Shown here in pieces: positions 12,084-22,866 of a stretch of DNA of 64,000 bases. The stretch spans positions 3,844,001-3,908,000 of the forward strand of contig JALGAS010000006.1 in assembly GCA_023078685.1 (NCBI GenBank). The letters run 5' to 3'. The first letter of the stretch is position 1. Every line of letters begins with the position of its first letter. Both the position numbers and the translations under genes were made by a program. The notes under the pieces were generated by a model. That model was not told the DNA's origin. It saw nothing but the letters and a program-made list of their open reading frames with translations, and did no database searches. The DNA comes from Neopestalotiopsis rosae (taxonomy: Eukaryota; Ascomycota; Sordariomycetes; Amphisphaeriales; Sporocadaceae).

Positions 12084-12629
12084 TATTACGAATATGCACC
12101 CTTGCAACCCCAGAACGCAGGAAAATAGGGCCAGCACAAATAAAAGGACCTATAGGGCAGCACAACTAGAATGCACCAAGGGCTAATTAATAAAGAACCC
12201 ACGCACGTAACCTAAAATAAATCCGGAACCGCTAATCCAAATACGGGAGTCTGCTTAGCAATCGCAAATCTGGGAATCTGCTCTAGATTTATAAATTTAG
12301 GAGTTTTAATTAAATTTATAATAGGATTATTAATTAATAAAGGTAATTAAGCAAATATTAATAAGGGAATAAATGGATATATAAAAGACGGATTTCCTAC
12401 GGTTATATAAATAATTATTACCTTAATAATTAATTTAAGCATTTATTTTACTTATAAATAAAGCATTTAATACGCTTTAACGATTATATTTATAAATTTT
12501 TTTAAAATTATTTTAATTATTTTTTGCTTAATATAATTATTTTTTTAGCTAGCGCATTTTATTAATATAAACCCACCTAAATCTATATTCCAGGTTTATT
12601 TAAGAAACCCGACCGTATAATTCGTTATA
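12084..12629 (+). repeat. 5' LTR of the chromovirus
   Basis: Direct repeat partner of 19130-19675, also 546 bp. It starts TATTACGA (a mutated TGTTACGA) and ends TTCGTTATA (from TTCGTCACA). It is more heavily RIP-mutated than the 3' copy; for example GTATAATTCG here versus GTATAGTTCG in the 3' LTR. Confidence 0.93.
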
Positions 12630-12739
12630 TTTTAATTATTTTTATTTAGGTACGTTACCCTTAAAATAACTCTAAATAATATTTAGCAAAAATATCGATT
12701 ACCGGGAAAACCCCTTTTTCCTTATTTAAGCAACCCTAG

Positions 12740-13740
12740 CGCGCTCCGGCGGCTAAAATGGAAAAAGACGATTTCGAGCTCTTTAAGGAATAATATGGAT
12801 TTATTATAGCCTAATTATACGAATTGCATTAGGATAGCCTCCGCAAAAAATAAATTATCCGCAATTTTACCGAGGCTAACGCTATTATAATAGGAATAAT
12901 TAATAATATTCCCATATATTCGGAAAAGCTTAAATTTAGCGTATTTACGGCTTTCGATAATACCCCCGGAGCCCTCCGAGGATATTTAGCTTAGGTTAAA
13001 GCTTATTAAAATTTTTACGGTAACGATTTTATAACCGAAAAATAAAAAATCCTTTACGCGTTATCCTACCTAAAAGGACGAATATTTGCTTAATTCGAAC
13101 CTTACCTCTTTAATATTATTAAAAACGAATAATAGTTAGAATTTTGCAAAAAAGAAATTTAAAATATTTTCGAAAATTATACGGGATATAAAATCGCGCT
13201 TCGGTTTTTATTTTAAAATCCGGATAAAAAGCGATAAGCTAAAAGGGAACTTAAAAACTTTAAGCAAAAAATATTAATATTTAGCTATACGGCGGATTTT
13301 AAGCGCATTATCGCCTAAATAAAATATATTAACGATATTCGAATTATGCTTTATTACCGAGGATTTAAAAACGATATTAAAGACGAAATTAGCAGGATTC
13401 TCGAACCCCCGACGGAATTCGGCAAATATAGCGAATTCGCAATTAAAATTAATAATTAATTATACGCACGAAAAAACGAAAAAAAAAATTACTTTACTAT
13501 TTTACGGTTTTAGCGCAATTACGCAAATATAAAAAAGCCCCGAAAAAATCGCAATTCGCGAAATAAATAGCGCTATAAAATATTTTATAAAAATTATAAC
13601 GGATTTATAAACCTTAATATTACCTAGCGCAAAAATATAACTAAAATTAAATGCTATAATTATAACGAAATAGGCTATTATGCGAATAAATGCCCTAAAA
13701 ATAAAAAAAATAAATTCCAATTAATGCCAAAAAGCAAGCG
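12740..13740 (+). pseudogene. Degraded chromovirus gag region
   Basis: A broken plus-strand frame with many RIP stops. The clearest landmark is the remains of a CX2CX4HX4C zinc knuckle near 13655-13715, where the second Cys and the His have become Tyr while the flanking spacing and a following KCPKN remain. This fixes the region as the nucleocapsid end of gag. Confidence 0.75.
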
Positions 13741-15839
13741 ATAGCTTAATAGCGCCAAACGAGAGGAAATACCCCACGATTCTCTCTCTTAGACGGCGTG
13801 CTACGACGATAATTATCGAACGTATAAATCTAGCAAGCGAAATAATGGATAATACCCCTAAAAGCCAAAAACCCTAGCCGCCGCGATGCGCCTAGGAAGA
13901 AATATTTATATCGGATTAAAAAAATAACTCGCCGATAGCGACGATAACACTATTAATAGCGCCTTAAAAAACGAGGCCTATTATTAGGCATAATACGCCG
14001 AATAATAATAAAACCAAAAGCGACTAAATAATAATAGCTTTTCGGAGGAAATATTAAACGAAAATTTAGAAAAAAAGGCGCCTTAGCAATTTAAAAACGC
14101 TATTACGGAAGCCGGAAAGCGGGAATCCATTTTCCGCCTATTGCGAAAATGCACCTTTAATAAATTTTATAGCATTTTCCAAAACGGATAACCCTAAATT
14201 CACGATAATATTACCGTTATAACCGTCGAGCTATAGGCGATAAAAAAATAATTAGCGAAAATTTTCTTAAAGGAAACTAAAACCCTTTATATAAAAAAAA
14301 TATTAGGAGCTATTTTTAAAAATAATAAACTTTTTTATAAAAATTATATATAATACGATATTATTGCGTGATTCGGCTATATCGACCTAAAATATATAAA
14401 GCATTTTTATAAAAAGGTTAAAAATTAAATATTTCCCTTACGCATAAAATAAGCCGTTATTAATAACCCTTACCGGACGAATAATACGGAAATAATAAAA
14501 ATAAGCCACCGCGATAAATAAAAATTTATTATATTTATTTTGCAACCTAAAACCTAAAAATAATATTTAGGTAAAAGAAAACGATTATAAGACGCTTGCA
14601 TATAAAACGAATACGTAGCATACGCAATAGAAAAAGCTATAATATAGCGATATATTAAAAAATACCGTATAACCGGAAAAATTACGATTACCGCTATATA
14701 AAAAAAAAATTAAAGCGCGGAGATTTTAATACGAAAAACCATAAAAAACGATTAACCCCCAAATTACTCCATTACCTCGATACCTCGACTAATTATTAAA
14801 ATAAAAAAAACCACGGGAAATATTAATATACCGCTTAAGGGTAAACCCTATTTTAAATATAAAAAAATTTAAAAAAAACCCTTAACCGAAAAAGAAATAC
14901 CGGGTAACGTATTTTACCGCTAAAAAAAAAACGAAGACCGTGCCTAACGAAACTAACGGATATTCGACGACGCCGCAAAAAGGCGCGCCTAATATAAAGC
15001 TAAATAAAAATCGGGAAACGATTTAAACCATTTCTAAAAAAGCAAAAACGGTCCACCCTAAAAATATTTATTTGCGCTATTAAAAGCAATAGCAAATTAT
15101 ATAATTATTTAATAATAAAAGTACGAATTATAAAATAAAATATATAAGCCCTAATTAATATAAAAGCTTAAAAAATTTTTATTTTATTAAAAATCGTTAA
15201 CGATTTCGATATATTATAAAAGATAAAAAAAACGCCTTACGCATTTAATACCGTCGATAAAAGCCTTATATTATATAATAAAAGAATAATTAATCGGGAA
15301 ATTGCGTATATTTAAATTTTTATCTAGGATTATTATAAAGGACTTACGTGCGATATCGCGGGAATTACGGATTACGATTTAGTCTTAAAAATACCCTAAT
15401 TACGGGTAAATAATCCTAAAATAAGCTAAAATATAAGCCAATTTTAATAAAATAAATTAGGAAAAAAGCTAGCCTTTAAGGAGAATTTAGCGAAAAAACC
15501 CTTAAGCAGCCCTAAAATATTTAGATTTTATTTAATAACTAAAAATATTAAGCCGAATATTAATAAAATAATACTTAAAAAATATAAGGAGTTTAGCGAC
15601 TTATTTAATAAAAAATTAAAAACAAAAATATTAAAGCATATACGATATAATTATAAAATACTTTTTAAAAAAAGGGAAAAACCTTATTATATACTAATCC
15701 GCTCTATATAGCTATAATATAAAATAATATTTAAAAAATATATCGACGATATATTAGAGAAAGGGTGGATTACCCCAAGCCGATTACCCGCCGGATACCC
15801 TATCCTCTTCGTACCGAAAAAAGGAAAGGATAAGAAACT

Positions 15840-16960
15840 AAAAAAATAAAAACCTTGCATCGATTACCGCAAATTTAATAATATTACGATAAAAAATCGT
15901 TACCCATTTCCGTTAATAAGCATATTACGCGATAAATTATACGGTGCCTAATGGTTTACGGCCCTAAATCTGCCAAACGCGTATAACCTTATTAGGATTA
16001 AAATAAAAAACGAATAAAAAACAAATTTTCGTTGCGAATTCGGTTATTACGAATATAAAATAATATTATTCGGGCTTATTAACGTATTAGCTAATTTCTA
16101 AAATATAATTAACGACGTCCTAATAAAATTTTTCGACGAATTCGTCGTCGTTTATTTAAATAATATTTTAATTTATTTTAAGGATTTAAAAAAATATAAA
16201 AAATACGTAAAAAAGGTATTACGGAAGCTTTAAAATGCTAAATTATTAATTAATCCGGAAAAAAGCGAATTTTATCGCAAGCAAATTATTTTTATAAAAT
16301 ACGTAATATCCCTAGGAGAAATTAGGATAGAAAACTCCAAAATTTTAATAATTAAGGATTAGCCTACCCCGAAAACGGTTAAAAAAATTAAATCCTTTTT
16401 AAAACTCGTAAATTTCTACCGAATATTTATTAAAGGACTCGGAAATATCGCAATACCCCTAATATATTTAATAAAAAAGGATATATTATTTAATTAAATT
16501 ATTAAAAAGCAAAAAGCCTTTAAAAATATTAAAAAACGAATTATAAACGAACCTATAATACGTATAGCAAACCTAAATAAAGAATTTAAAATCGAAATAA
16601 ATACCTTAAATTATGCTATAAGCGGATAATTTAATTAACGAAATAATAAAGGAAAATTATATTTTATAGCCTTTTATTCTAAAAAATTCACTAAAAAGCA
16701 ATTTAATTACTAAATTTACGATAAAAAACTAATAATAATTATTAAAGCATTCCGAGAATAAAAATATTATTTTAGCGAAATTAATTATAAAATCTAAATT
16801 TATACCGATTATAAAAATCTCGCCTTATTTACTACTAATAAAAAATTTAATAAATAATAAATTAAATAAGCAGAATTTTTAATAGATTTTAATTTCGAAA
16901 TTAGCTACCGAAAAAGATTTAAAAATAAACGAGCCGATATATTTAATCGCTAATCGGATT
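15840..16960 (+). pseudogene. Degraded reverse transcriptase and RNase H
   Basis: With stops ignored, the plus strand shows the Ty3/gypsy RT blocks: a CIDYRK-like block near 15860, FGYYEYKI and LFGLINV near 16040-16090, then a catalytic loop reading YLNNIL near 16155 in place of Y-x-DD, both aspartates mutated to Asn by G-to-A changes. The RNase H landmarks FYSKKFT and YTDYKNL follow (about 16670-16820). Both enzymes are dead. Confidence 0.85.
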
Positions 16961-17089
16961 ATTATTAAAAGGTGCCTAAAAAAGCATATACCCTTTTTAT
17001 TAAAAAAGAAAACGGGAACTTAATTCCTACGATAACCTTTTACGCTATAATTAAAATTATTAATAAAAATAATTAAACGGATCGAATTA

Positions 17090-17900
17090 TTAATAGAAAC
17101 CTTATACCGCCGTTATTCCACGGAAAATTTAAAATACCGGAAAAATTCCGTAACGAATTTATTACGAATTTCCATATTATACTAGCTATTAAATATTAAG
17201 GCATTTTTAAAATAACCAATCGAATCCGATAATACTTCGATTGCGCAGACCTTAAGAAAAGGATTACCGGTATTATTAAAAAATGCGATTTATATAATAA
17301 GGCTAAAGCCGCTAAATATAAATAATATAAAGAATTATAACCCATATTACCGCTAAATAAAGCATAAAAATTTATTATTTTAAATTTTATTATAAAATTA
17401 CTATTATCGAAAAAACCCTTAATTAGGGTATTTTACGATAGTATTTTAATATTTACGGAACGATTTATTAAATACGCTTATTTCCTTTTATATAAAAAAG
17501 CTAATAACGCAAAAAAACTAGCCTATACGTTTTTTCGGACGATAGCTAGCTAGCACGGATTATTAAATAAAATTATTTTAAACCGAAATAAATTATTTAT
17601 ATTAAAATTCTAAAAATTATTTATTAATTAATTAGGATGCGATTATAAATTATTTATAGCGTTCCATCCGCAAACCGACGGATAAATAAAATAAGCAAAT
17701 TAAATATTTAAAAAATATTTACGATATTACGTTAATTATTAGCAAAATAATTAGGTTATATTATTATTATTTATATAATTCGCGTATAATAATATAATAC
17801 GAAAACCTATAAGGATATTATTATTTTACGCTAATTACGGCTATAAACTAAATATTATAAAAAAACCCCTAAAAGGGAAAAAATTTGTATTATATGCGAT
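17090..17900 (+). pseudogene. Degraded integrase
   Basis: Remains of the HHCC region (17150-17320, ending KKCDLYNKAK) and of the catalytic core, including NRNKLF for the expected D-R-D-x-x-F region and a well-preserved FHPQTDG near 17660. The order after RNase H confirms Ty3/gypsy rather than copia organisation. Confidence 0.83.
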
Positions 17901-18248
17901 CGAGAATATAGGATAATTTAAAAAATTATAAGCTAAATTCTAAAAAGACTTTATCGTTTTATAAAATAAAACTAAAAAATATTACGATAAAAAAAAAATT
18001 AAGGGATTAATTTTTACGGAAAAAAATAAAATTTATTTTTTGCGCAAAAATATTAAAATAAAACGATTAAGCGATAAATTCGATTTTAAAAAGCTTAAAG
18101 CATTTAAAATTAAGAAAAAAATCTCGGATATTAATTACCGACTTAAATTACTAAAAATTATAAAAAATTACCGAACCTTTTATATTTTATTATTAAAATT
18201 AATATTAAAAAACGCTAAAATCGACGAAACGCTAAAAATAAAACCAAA

Positions 18249-18399
18249 TTAGCAAAAATATATAATCGAGAAAATTATTAATTATAAAAAAATCGGACGA
18301 GGATACCGATTCCACGTTAAATAGAAAAATTACCTACCTAAAGAAAATATATGGGAACCTAGGAAGCATATTAAGGGCTGCGCCGCTTTAAACTAATAC
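18249..18399 (+). pseudogene. Chromodomain at the integrase C-terminus (degraded)
   Basis: The frame reads YIIEKIINYKKIGRGYRFHVK, stop, KNYLPKENIWEPRKHIK. It matches a chromodomain: an aromatic/EKI start, GRGYRFHVKWKNY (the Trp is now a stop) and the ENTWEP-type helix junction. Chromodomains direct chromovirus integration to histone-marked heterochromatin. This assigns the element to the chromovirus clade. Confidence 0.9.
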
Positions 18400-18499
18400 C
18401 TCTAATTTCTGCCGAAAAACCAATAAGAATAAATCTAGCTAATAACCTAAGCTCGTTTAGAACGGAGGGAGATAACGGATTACCTAAATAAATCTCACC

Positions 18500-19003
18500 T
18501 TATACAAATTCGAAATCGTTAGGCAAACCAGGAACGGCGGAAAACGGCTATTTAGCAACCGCATTCCGAAAAACCTCCGCCTTTGCCTCCTTACGCTCGA
18601 CCCGTTCCAATTCCTTTATATTATTAATACCCCGCGTAACGGCGCGCAGCATCTTTTTAAACCATATTTTTTTTTATTAACGAAAACGACGGATTTTCGC
18701 AGCAGCAGCCTTAAATTCTGCCTCGGCAAAATCTAATTCGACCTTTACCTTTATATACGAAATATTAAGCGCTTTTAATTAAGCAATAATAAAAGGACGA
18801 CGATTATACCGGGGTTGGTTATGCTGCCGGTATAGCGTGTATCGCGAAAAATCCTTTAAGGATACTTCGCAAAAATCCTTATTATTCTAGGAATAATAAA
18901 AATATACCGGCATCTTTAAACGAGCTATAATAAGCTTTAAAAGCGCTTTAAAATAATGCTTAAATTTTAACGAAACCGATTTTTTAACACCGTCAGATTT
19001 CAT
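18500..19003 (-). pseudogene. Antisense ORF between pol and 3' LTR of the chromovirus (unknown function)
   Basis: A minus-strand frame starts at an ATG at 19003 and reads as a plausible basic protein through only a few stops explainable by RIP (TAG/TAA for Trp/Gln codons). Recognisable composition includes SLKDFSRYTLYRQHNQPRYN, an acidic/Ala helix VELDFAEAEFKAAAAKIRRF and a charged helix LERVERKEAKAE, ending near 18500. I do not recognise the family. It lies after a purine-rich GGAGGGAGATAA stretch and before the 3' LTR, so it appears to be cargo carried by the element rather than a host gene. Confidence 0.55.
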
Positions 19004-19129
19004 TCTTCGACACGATATATTAACCACGCATTAACGAAAACGTAAAATAAAAGGAAAAAAAACCTATTTAAAACCAAAAAAGGGATACCCATATCTTTTA
19101 GGGATAAAAAAAATAAAAAAGGGACCTAA

Positions 19130-19675
19130 TATTACGAATATACACCCTTATAACCCTAAAACGCAGGAAAATAGGGCCAATATAAATAAAAGGACCTATA
19201 AGGTAATATAGCTAAAATGCACCAAAAGCCAATTAACAAAAAACCCACGCACGTAACCTAAAATAAATCCGGAACCGCTAATCCAAATGCGGAAATCTGC
19301 TTAATAATCGCAAATCTGGGAATCTGCTCTAAATTTATAAATCTAGGAGTTTTAACTAGATTTACGATAGGATTACTAACTAATAAAGGTAATTAAGCAA
19401 ACATTAATAAGGGAATAAATAAATATATAAAGGACGGATTTCCTACGGTTATATAAATAATTATTACCTTAATAATTAATTTAAGCATTTATTTTACCTA
19501 TAAGTAAAGCATTTAATACGCTTTAACGACTATATTTATAAATCCCTTTAAAATTATTTTAGTTACTCTTTACTCAATATAGTTATTTTTTTGGCTAGCG
19601 CATCCTATTAGCATAAACCCACCTAAATCTATACTCCAGGTTTATCTAAGAAACCCGACCGTATAGTTCGTCACA
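19130..19675 (+). repeat. 3' LTR of the chromovirus
   Basis: 546-bp direct repeat of 12084-12629, ending TTCGTCACA and followed by TTATC. A purine-rich run (AAAAAAATAAAAAAGGGA) just upstream is a candidate primer tract. Confidence 0.93.
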
Positions 19676-19889
19676 TTATCACCACTATTCTGCCAAAAAC
19701 CGACTCCGATACCTATTGCCTATTATTAAAAATAATGCATTATTAAAAACTCATAAAACAGCCAAAAACTCATAAGACAAAATAAAATAGCGCGAGACCT
19801 ACCTTAAACAGCATAAGACCTGCGTAAAACAGTGTTTTTGGAGTCGATTTTTACCTAAAATGGCAGTCATCCCCATTTTTCAGCCCAAG

Positions 19890-20456
19890 AGCTGGGGCGT
19901 GGCGGGGATCCCGGGGCAGATGCGCCTGCTCCTACAGTCGGCGCGCGGCGAGCGGGGCGAGGAGCTCACGCGCCGGGGCCTGTGGACGCGCAGGGTCGGG
20001 TTCGCGGCGGAGCAGGTGTTCAACCTGGGCACGCTGGGCGGGGCCCGGGCGTGCGGGCTCGGGGAGGAGGTCGGGACGCTGAGACAAGGCTTCAAGGCCG
20101 ACATTGTCGTCTTTGACGGCGAGACGCCCGGCATGCTCGCGGCGGCTGAGGAGGATCCCGTCGCTGCCGTGGTGATTCACAGCAATCCGGGAGATATTGA
20201 CACCGTCATCATCGATGGTGTCGTGCGCAAGGAAGGGGGCAAGCTCGTTGATGTCAGTGTTGTGCCGGCTCCGAATGCAGCAAAGAGTCTGATCACACCT
20301 GGTACGAAAATCACATGGAAAGAAGTGGCTCGCAAGGTTTTGGAGAGCCGAAAGACGCTGCTGGAGAGGGAGAGGGGTATTGATTTCAAGACAGCAGAGG
20401 ACACGACTATCGACGGGTACTATCTCAACAGAAAGGCATTGTTGGAGGACCAGTAG
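19890..20456 (+). pseudogene. TRZ/ATZ-type amidohydrolase, 3' part after the insertion
   Basis: C-terminal 188 codons plus stop of the gene that begins at 9384. The frame resumes with SWGVAGIPGQMRLLLQSARG and continues with LGEEVGTLRQGFKADIVVFDG, the usual amidohydrolase C-terminal beta-sandwich sequence, then VVIHSNPGDIDTVIIDG, ending at the TAG at 20454-20456. An ATG at 19860 lies inside the outer transposon end and gives a short in-frame ORF, but it lacks the catalytic core. No frameshift or stop has accumulated in either half, which argues for a young insertion relative to the RIP-damaged DNA inside it. Confidence 0.88.
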
Positions 20457-22866
20457 TTGTTTAACGGTCATCAGCTGATCGAAAGCAGATGCTTGTGATG
20501 GGAACACCGCATAGCCATGTACTGATTATAGGCAATCAGGAGGTTTGTATAATGAATAGGGTCTTATCCAGGGAGTAAATTGACTTATCAAGCACTTTGC
20601 CCAGCAAAGCCAAGAATGATGATTGTTGCTTCCCAAGTTGCCATAACGCAAATTTTGTTCTGATCTCTTCAACATTACACCTCGTGAAACACAGCAATCA
20701 GCGATCAAAGGCTCACATGACTCATATGAGTGACGAAGCATGATAACTTGCGACTACTTAAGCTTGGCCTTTTTCTCGCTACGGATTATGCCAATTTCGC
20801 AGCATACTTGAACCATATACCGGTCAACGAAAAATAGCAAGAATCGGAGCCCCACGCGAGAGACTCTTGACGATCGAATTAGGCATCAGGAGTAGGCGTT
20901 TGTCATCATTCATTCTTTCGCTGATGAGATGATTGATTGAGGGCGAATTCCACTGTCCTTCGTCACGAACAGTGTTTACAAAGCTTTGGCGACTAGCTGC
21001 CATCTACTAGTATGACCTGGCTAGGCGCCATCATCATAGACCAGAGGCCGACAACGCCAAGTACCACCTGAATCATATGTTGCTACTGTCCATGGTTTGC
21101 TCCAGGATGTCACGAAGGATCCCCAACCCCATAGTCGTCTGTCCTAAAAACTCACCGCAATTGAATATATGCGTACGTCTCTCTTGAATGAGATTCAACG
21201 TGCATACCTATGGATTTTCTCTCTAAGCTGGGTCCCGTTGAACAGGGTTGCCCAACTTCGAGTCCGATATATGCGACCGTTACTTCGGTAGCCAGCATGC
21301 TGTGGAGCAGCATATGGATGCTCTCGACCGCTAAGCGGATTCTTGCTCTGATGAGCCCGAATGGTGCTGCGAGTACTATTACTGTGACGAGGCCTTCAAT
21401 GATGAGGAGCCACTAAGAAGCCACGAGGTGGAGGATCACTTCTGGTGTGATCCTTGTGAGCGCGAATTCATCGACTACAACGCAATCAGAAATGTATCAT
21501 CTACTCCATAACCTTGATGAGCTGCCGCCTGTGGACGACGTCCAGTACGAGACGCACGCTCTGGCCTATGCAGCAAGCGAAATCAAACCCGACTATGATA
21601 ATTCCGACTACTTCATGCTTATCGAGTCTTATCACCCGAGTACACCAGTGAGAGACAAGACGAAGATGTTCCCGAAGAAGTCATCAACGGCTCTTGAGAA
21701 GAGTTGGCATGGACTCGTCCAGATCGTGTTCTGGATCCGAGCTTGATTGAGATCTTGCAAAGTGACTTCAAGGAGGGTGATCAGGTCTTTCTGAATACGA
21801 AGTATATCAAAACGTTGAGGCCGTGAAAGAAGCTTGATTCCAAGCGCCAAGGACTTGGTCTAATGGTACCTATACCAACTGCAGAAAATAGGTAGGAACC
21901 AGTCAAGCAAGTAATATCAGTATAATGTACATAAGCTTGGAGAGCAAATTTACCCAAAGACTGAAACCGGAAATCCAACCCTGATTGGCGGTGATATCGA
22001 GAGAAAAGCTAGAGAAGACCAAGGGGAGTGATAGATTAGATCACCGAATGTACTGATAGAATAAAACCTTCAAGCTCTGGCAGATTAGTGAAGCGATATG
22101 TCATCTCAAAGTTGTAGGGAAAGTGCAGCGGTGAAGCGGTATACCATGAGCCCCTCCCCGCAACCCACTAAGTGCCTGGCTTCAGGCGCCTGCAATACAG
22201 CCAGCCCCTGGGCTTAGTGGGGTCTCGGCCACTACAAAGATAAACTCAGATACCCAAGCCAGTGGAAGAAAGGTGACAACTCCAACACCGAACGCCGACA
22301 GTGGGGACTTCAATGATCGACCCTGGGAGTAACAAACACCAATCGATGTGGTTGTTGCATCGACATCGATTCACTTGAGCTCACTGTCACCATTACTGCA
22401 GTGATCATTTCAAAGTCTCTGTGAGCACTGGTAGACCGTCGACATTGGCAAGAGCCTCACACACGGACTTTGGCTGATTCCGAGACGACTCCTTCCTTCA
22501 ATCAAGATGTCTACTGCTTGCTGGCCTGGCCGACGATCCCAGCGCACCTCGACAACGATTTACAATGGTGTGGACCGTGATGGACACGACTTTCATGTAT
22601 GAGCACAGTAGGTATTCATCGAAGCGCATTGGCTGCCAGAGCCCCAACGGCCGGCCTTGACTTAGGCCGGGGTTCGTCATACCCAGGGTATCATGCTCAT
22701 CGGAGTTGCTCCCTCTACGGCACTTAGCGTCGGAGTCGCTAATCTCGTTGCCTTGATCTTCGCTTACGTCCAAACGATTATATACAAAGGCTTCATCTTG
22801 GTTCACAACCACAGCGCATGGCTCTTCATGAGAAAGGGTATTGACAGGGCACACTATCTACCCGCC
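20457..22866. other. Intergenic region with a zinc-finger relic
   Basis: Apart from the C2H2-like relic at about 21250-21480, I see no gene. G/C-rich inverted-looking words occur at 22140-22215 and 22655-22680. The last part is the ABC transporter promoter and leader; an upstream in-frame ATG at 22693 would lengthen that protein by 58 residues. Confidence 0.35.
21247..21480 (+). pseudogene. C2H2 zinc-finger protein relic
   Basis: One frame reads a finger-like unit FESDICDRYFGSQHAVEQHM followed by ALDR and an in-frame TAA at about 21332, then resumes with YYYCDEAF, LRSHEVEDHFWC and CEREFIDYNAIRN. Cys/His spacing and the QHMDALD and CEREF words resemble the tandem C2H2 fingers common in fungal proteins. 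A stop occurs mid-gene, and the frame fails after 21480, where another frame opens. This looks like a decayed gene or fragment. An undetected intron at the first stop is possible but no good donor is visible. Confidence 0.4.

Larger units (their letters stand above)
12084..19675 (+). mobile_element. Complete but RIP-inactivated Ty3/gypsy chromovirus LTR retrotransposon
   Basis: Two 546-bp LTRs (12084-12629 and 19130-19675) bracket a 6.5-kb AT-rich interior. Flanking 5-mers CTATC (12079-12083) and TTATC (19676-19680) look like a target duplication with one C-to-T change. The plus strand encodes, with many stops, the order gag zinc knuckle, reverse transcriptase, RNase H, integrase and chromodomain, which is the chromovirus order. 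Nearly all damage is C-to-T or G-to-A: the zinc knuckle near 13660-13710 reads Cys, Tyr, Tyr, Cys where Cys, Cys, His, Cys is expected. This is the mark of repeat-induced point mutation. The element is non-functional. Confidence 0.93.
10393..19889. mobile_element. Composite nested transposon insertion inside the amidohydrolase gene
   Basis: Foreign DNA that begins within a serine codon of the amidohydrolase and ends where that codon resumes. Excluding the two internal LTR elements, the outer element is about 1.4 kb (roughly 10393-11219, 11742-12078 and 19681-19889). Its two outer ends resemble each other in inverted orientation: TTGCCGTTTTTGGTAA near 10424-10439 versus CTGCCATTTTAGGTAA when the sequence near 19852-19867 is read on the minus strand. 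That suggests a DNA transposon or MITE-like element with degenerate terminal inverted repeats. It has no recognisable transposase. The target duplication cannot be resolved; only AG is shared at the junctions. The class is left open. Confidence 0.6.

Noticed and set aside
18040..18252. Plus-strand 70-codon frame in the retroelement
   Set aside because: It is part of the degraded integrase C-terminal region, not a separate gene.
22693..22866. Upstream in-frame start for the ABC transporter
   Set aside because: The added segment does not resemble the family N-terminus, while the ATG at 22867 begins the conserved block.
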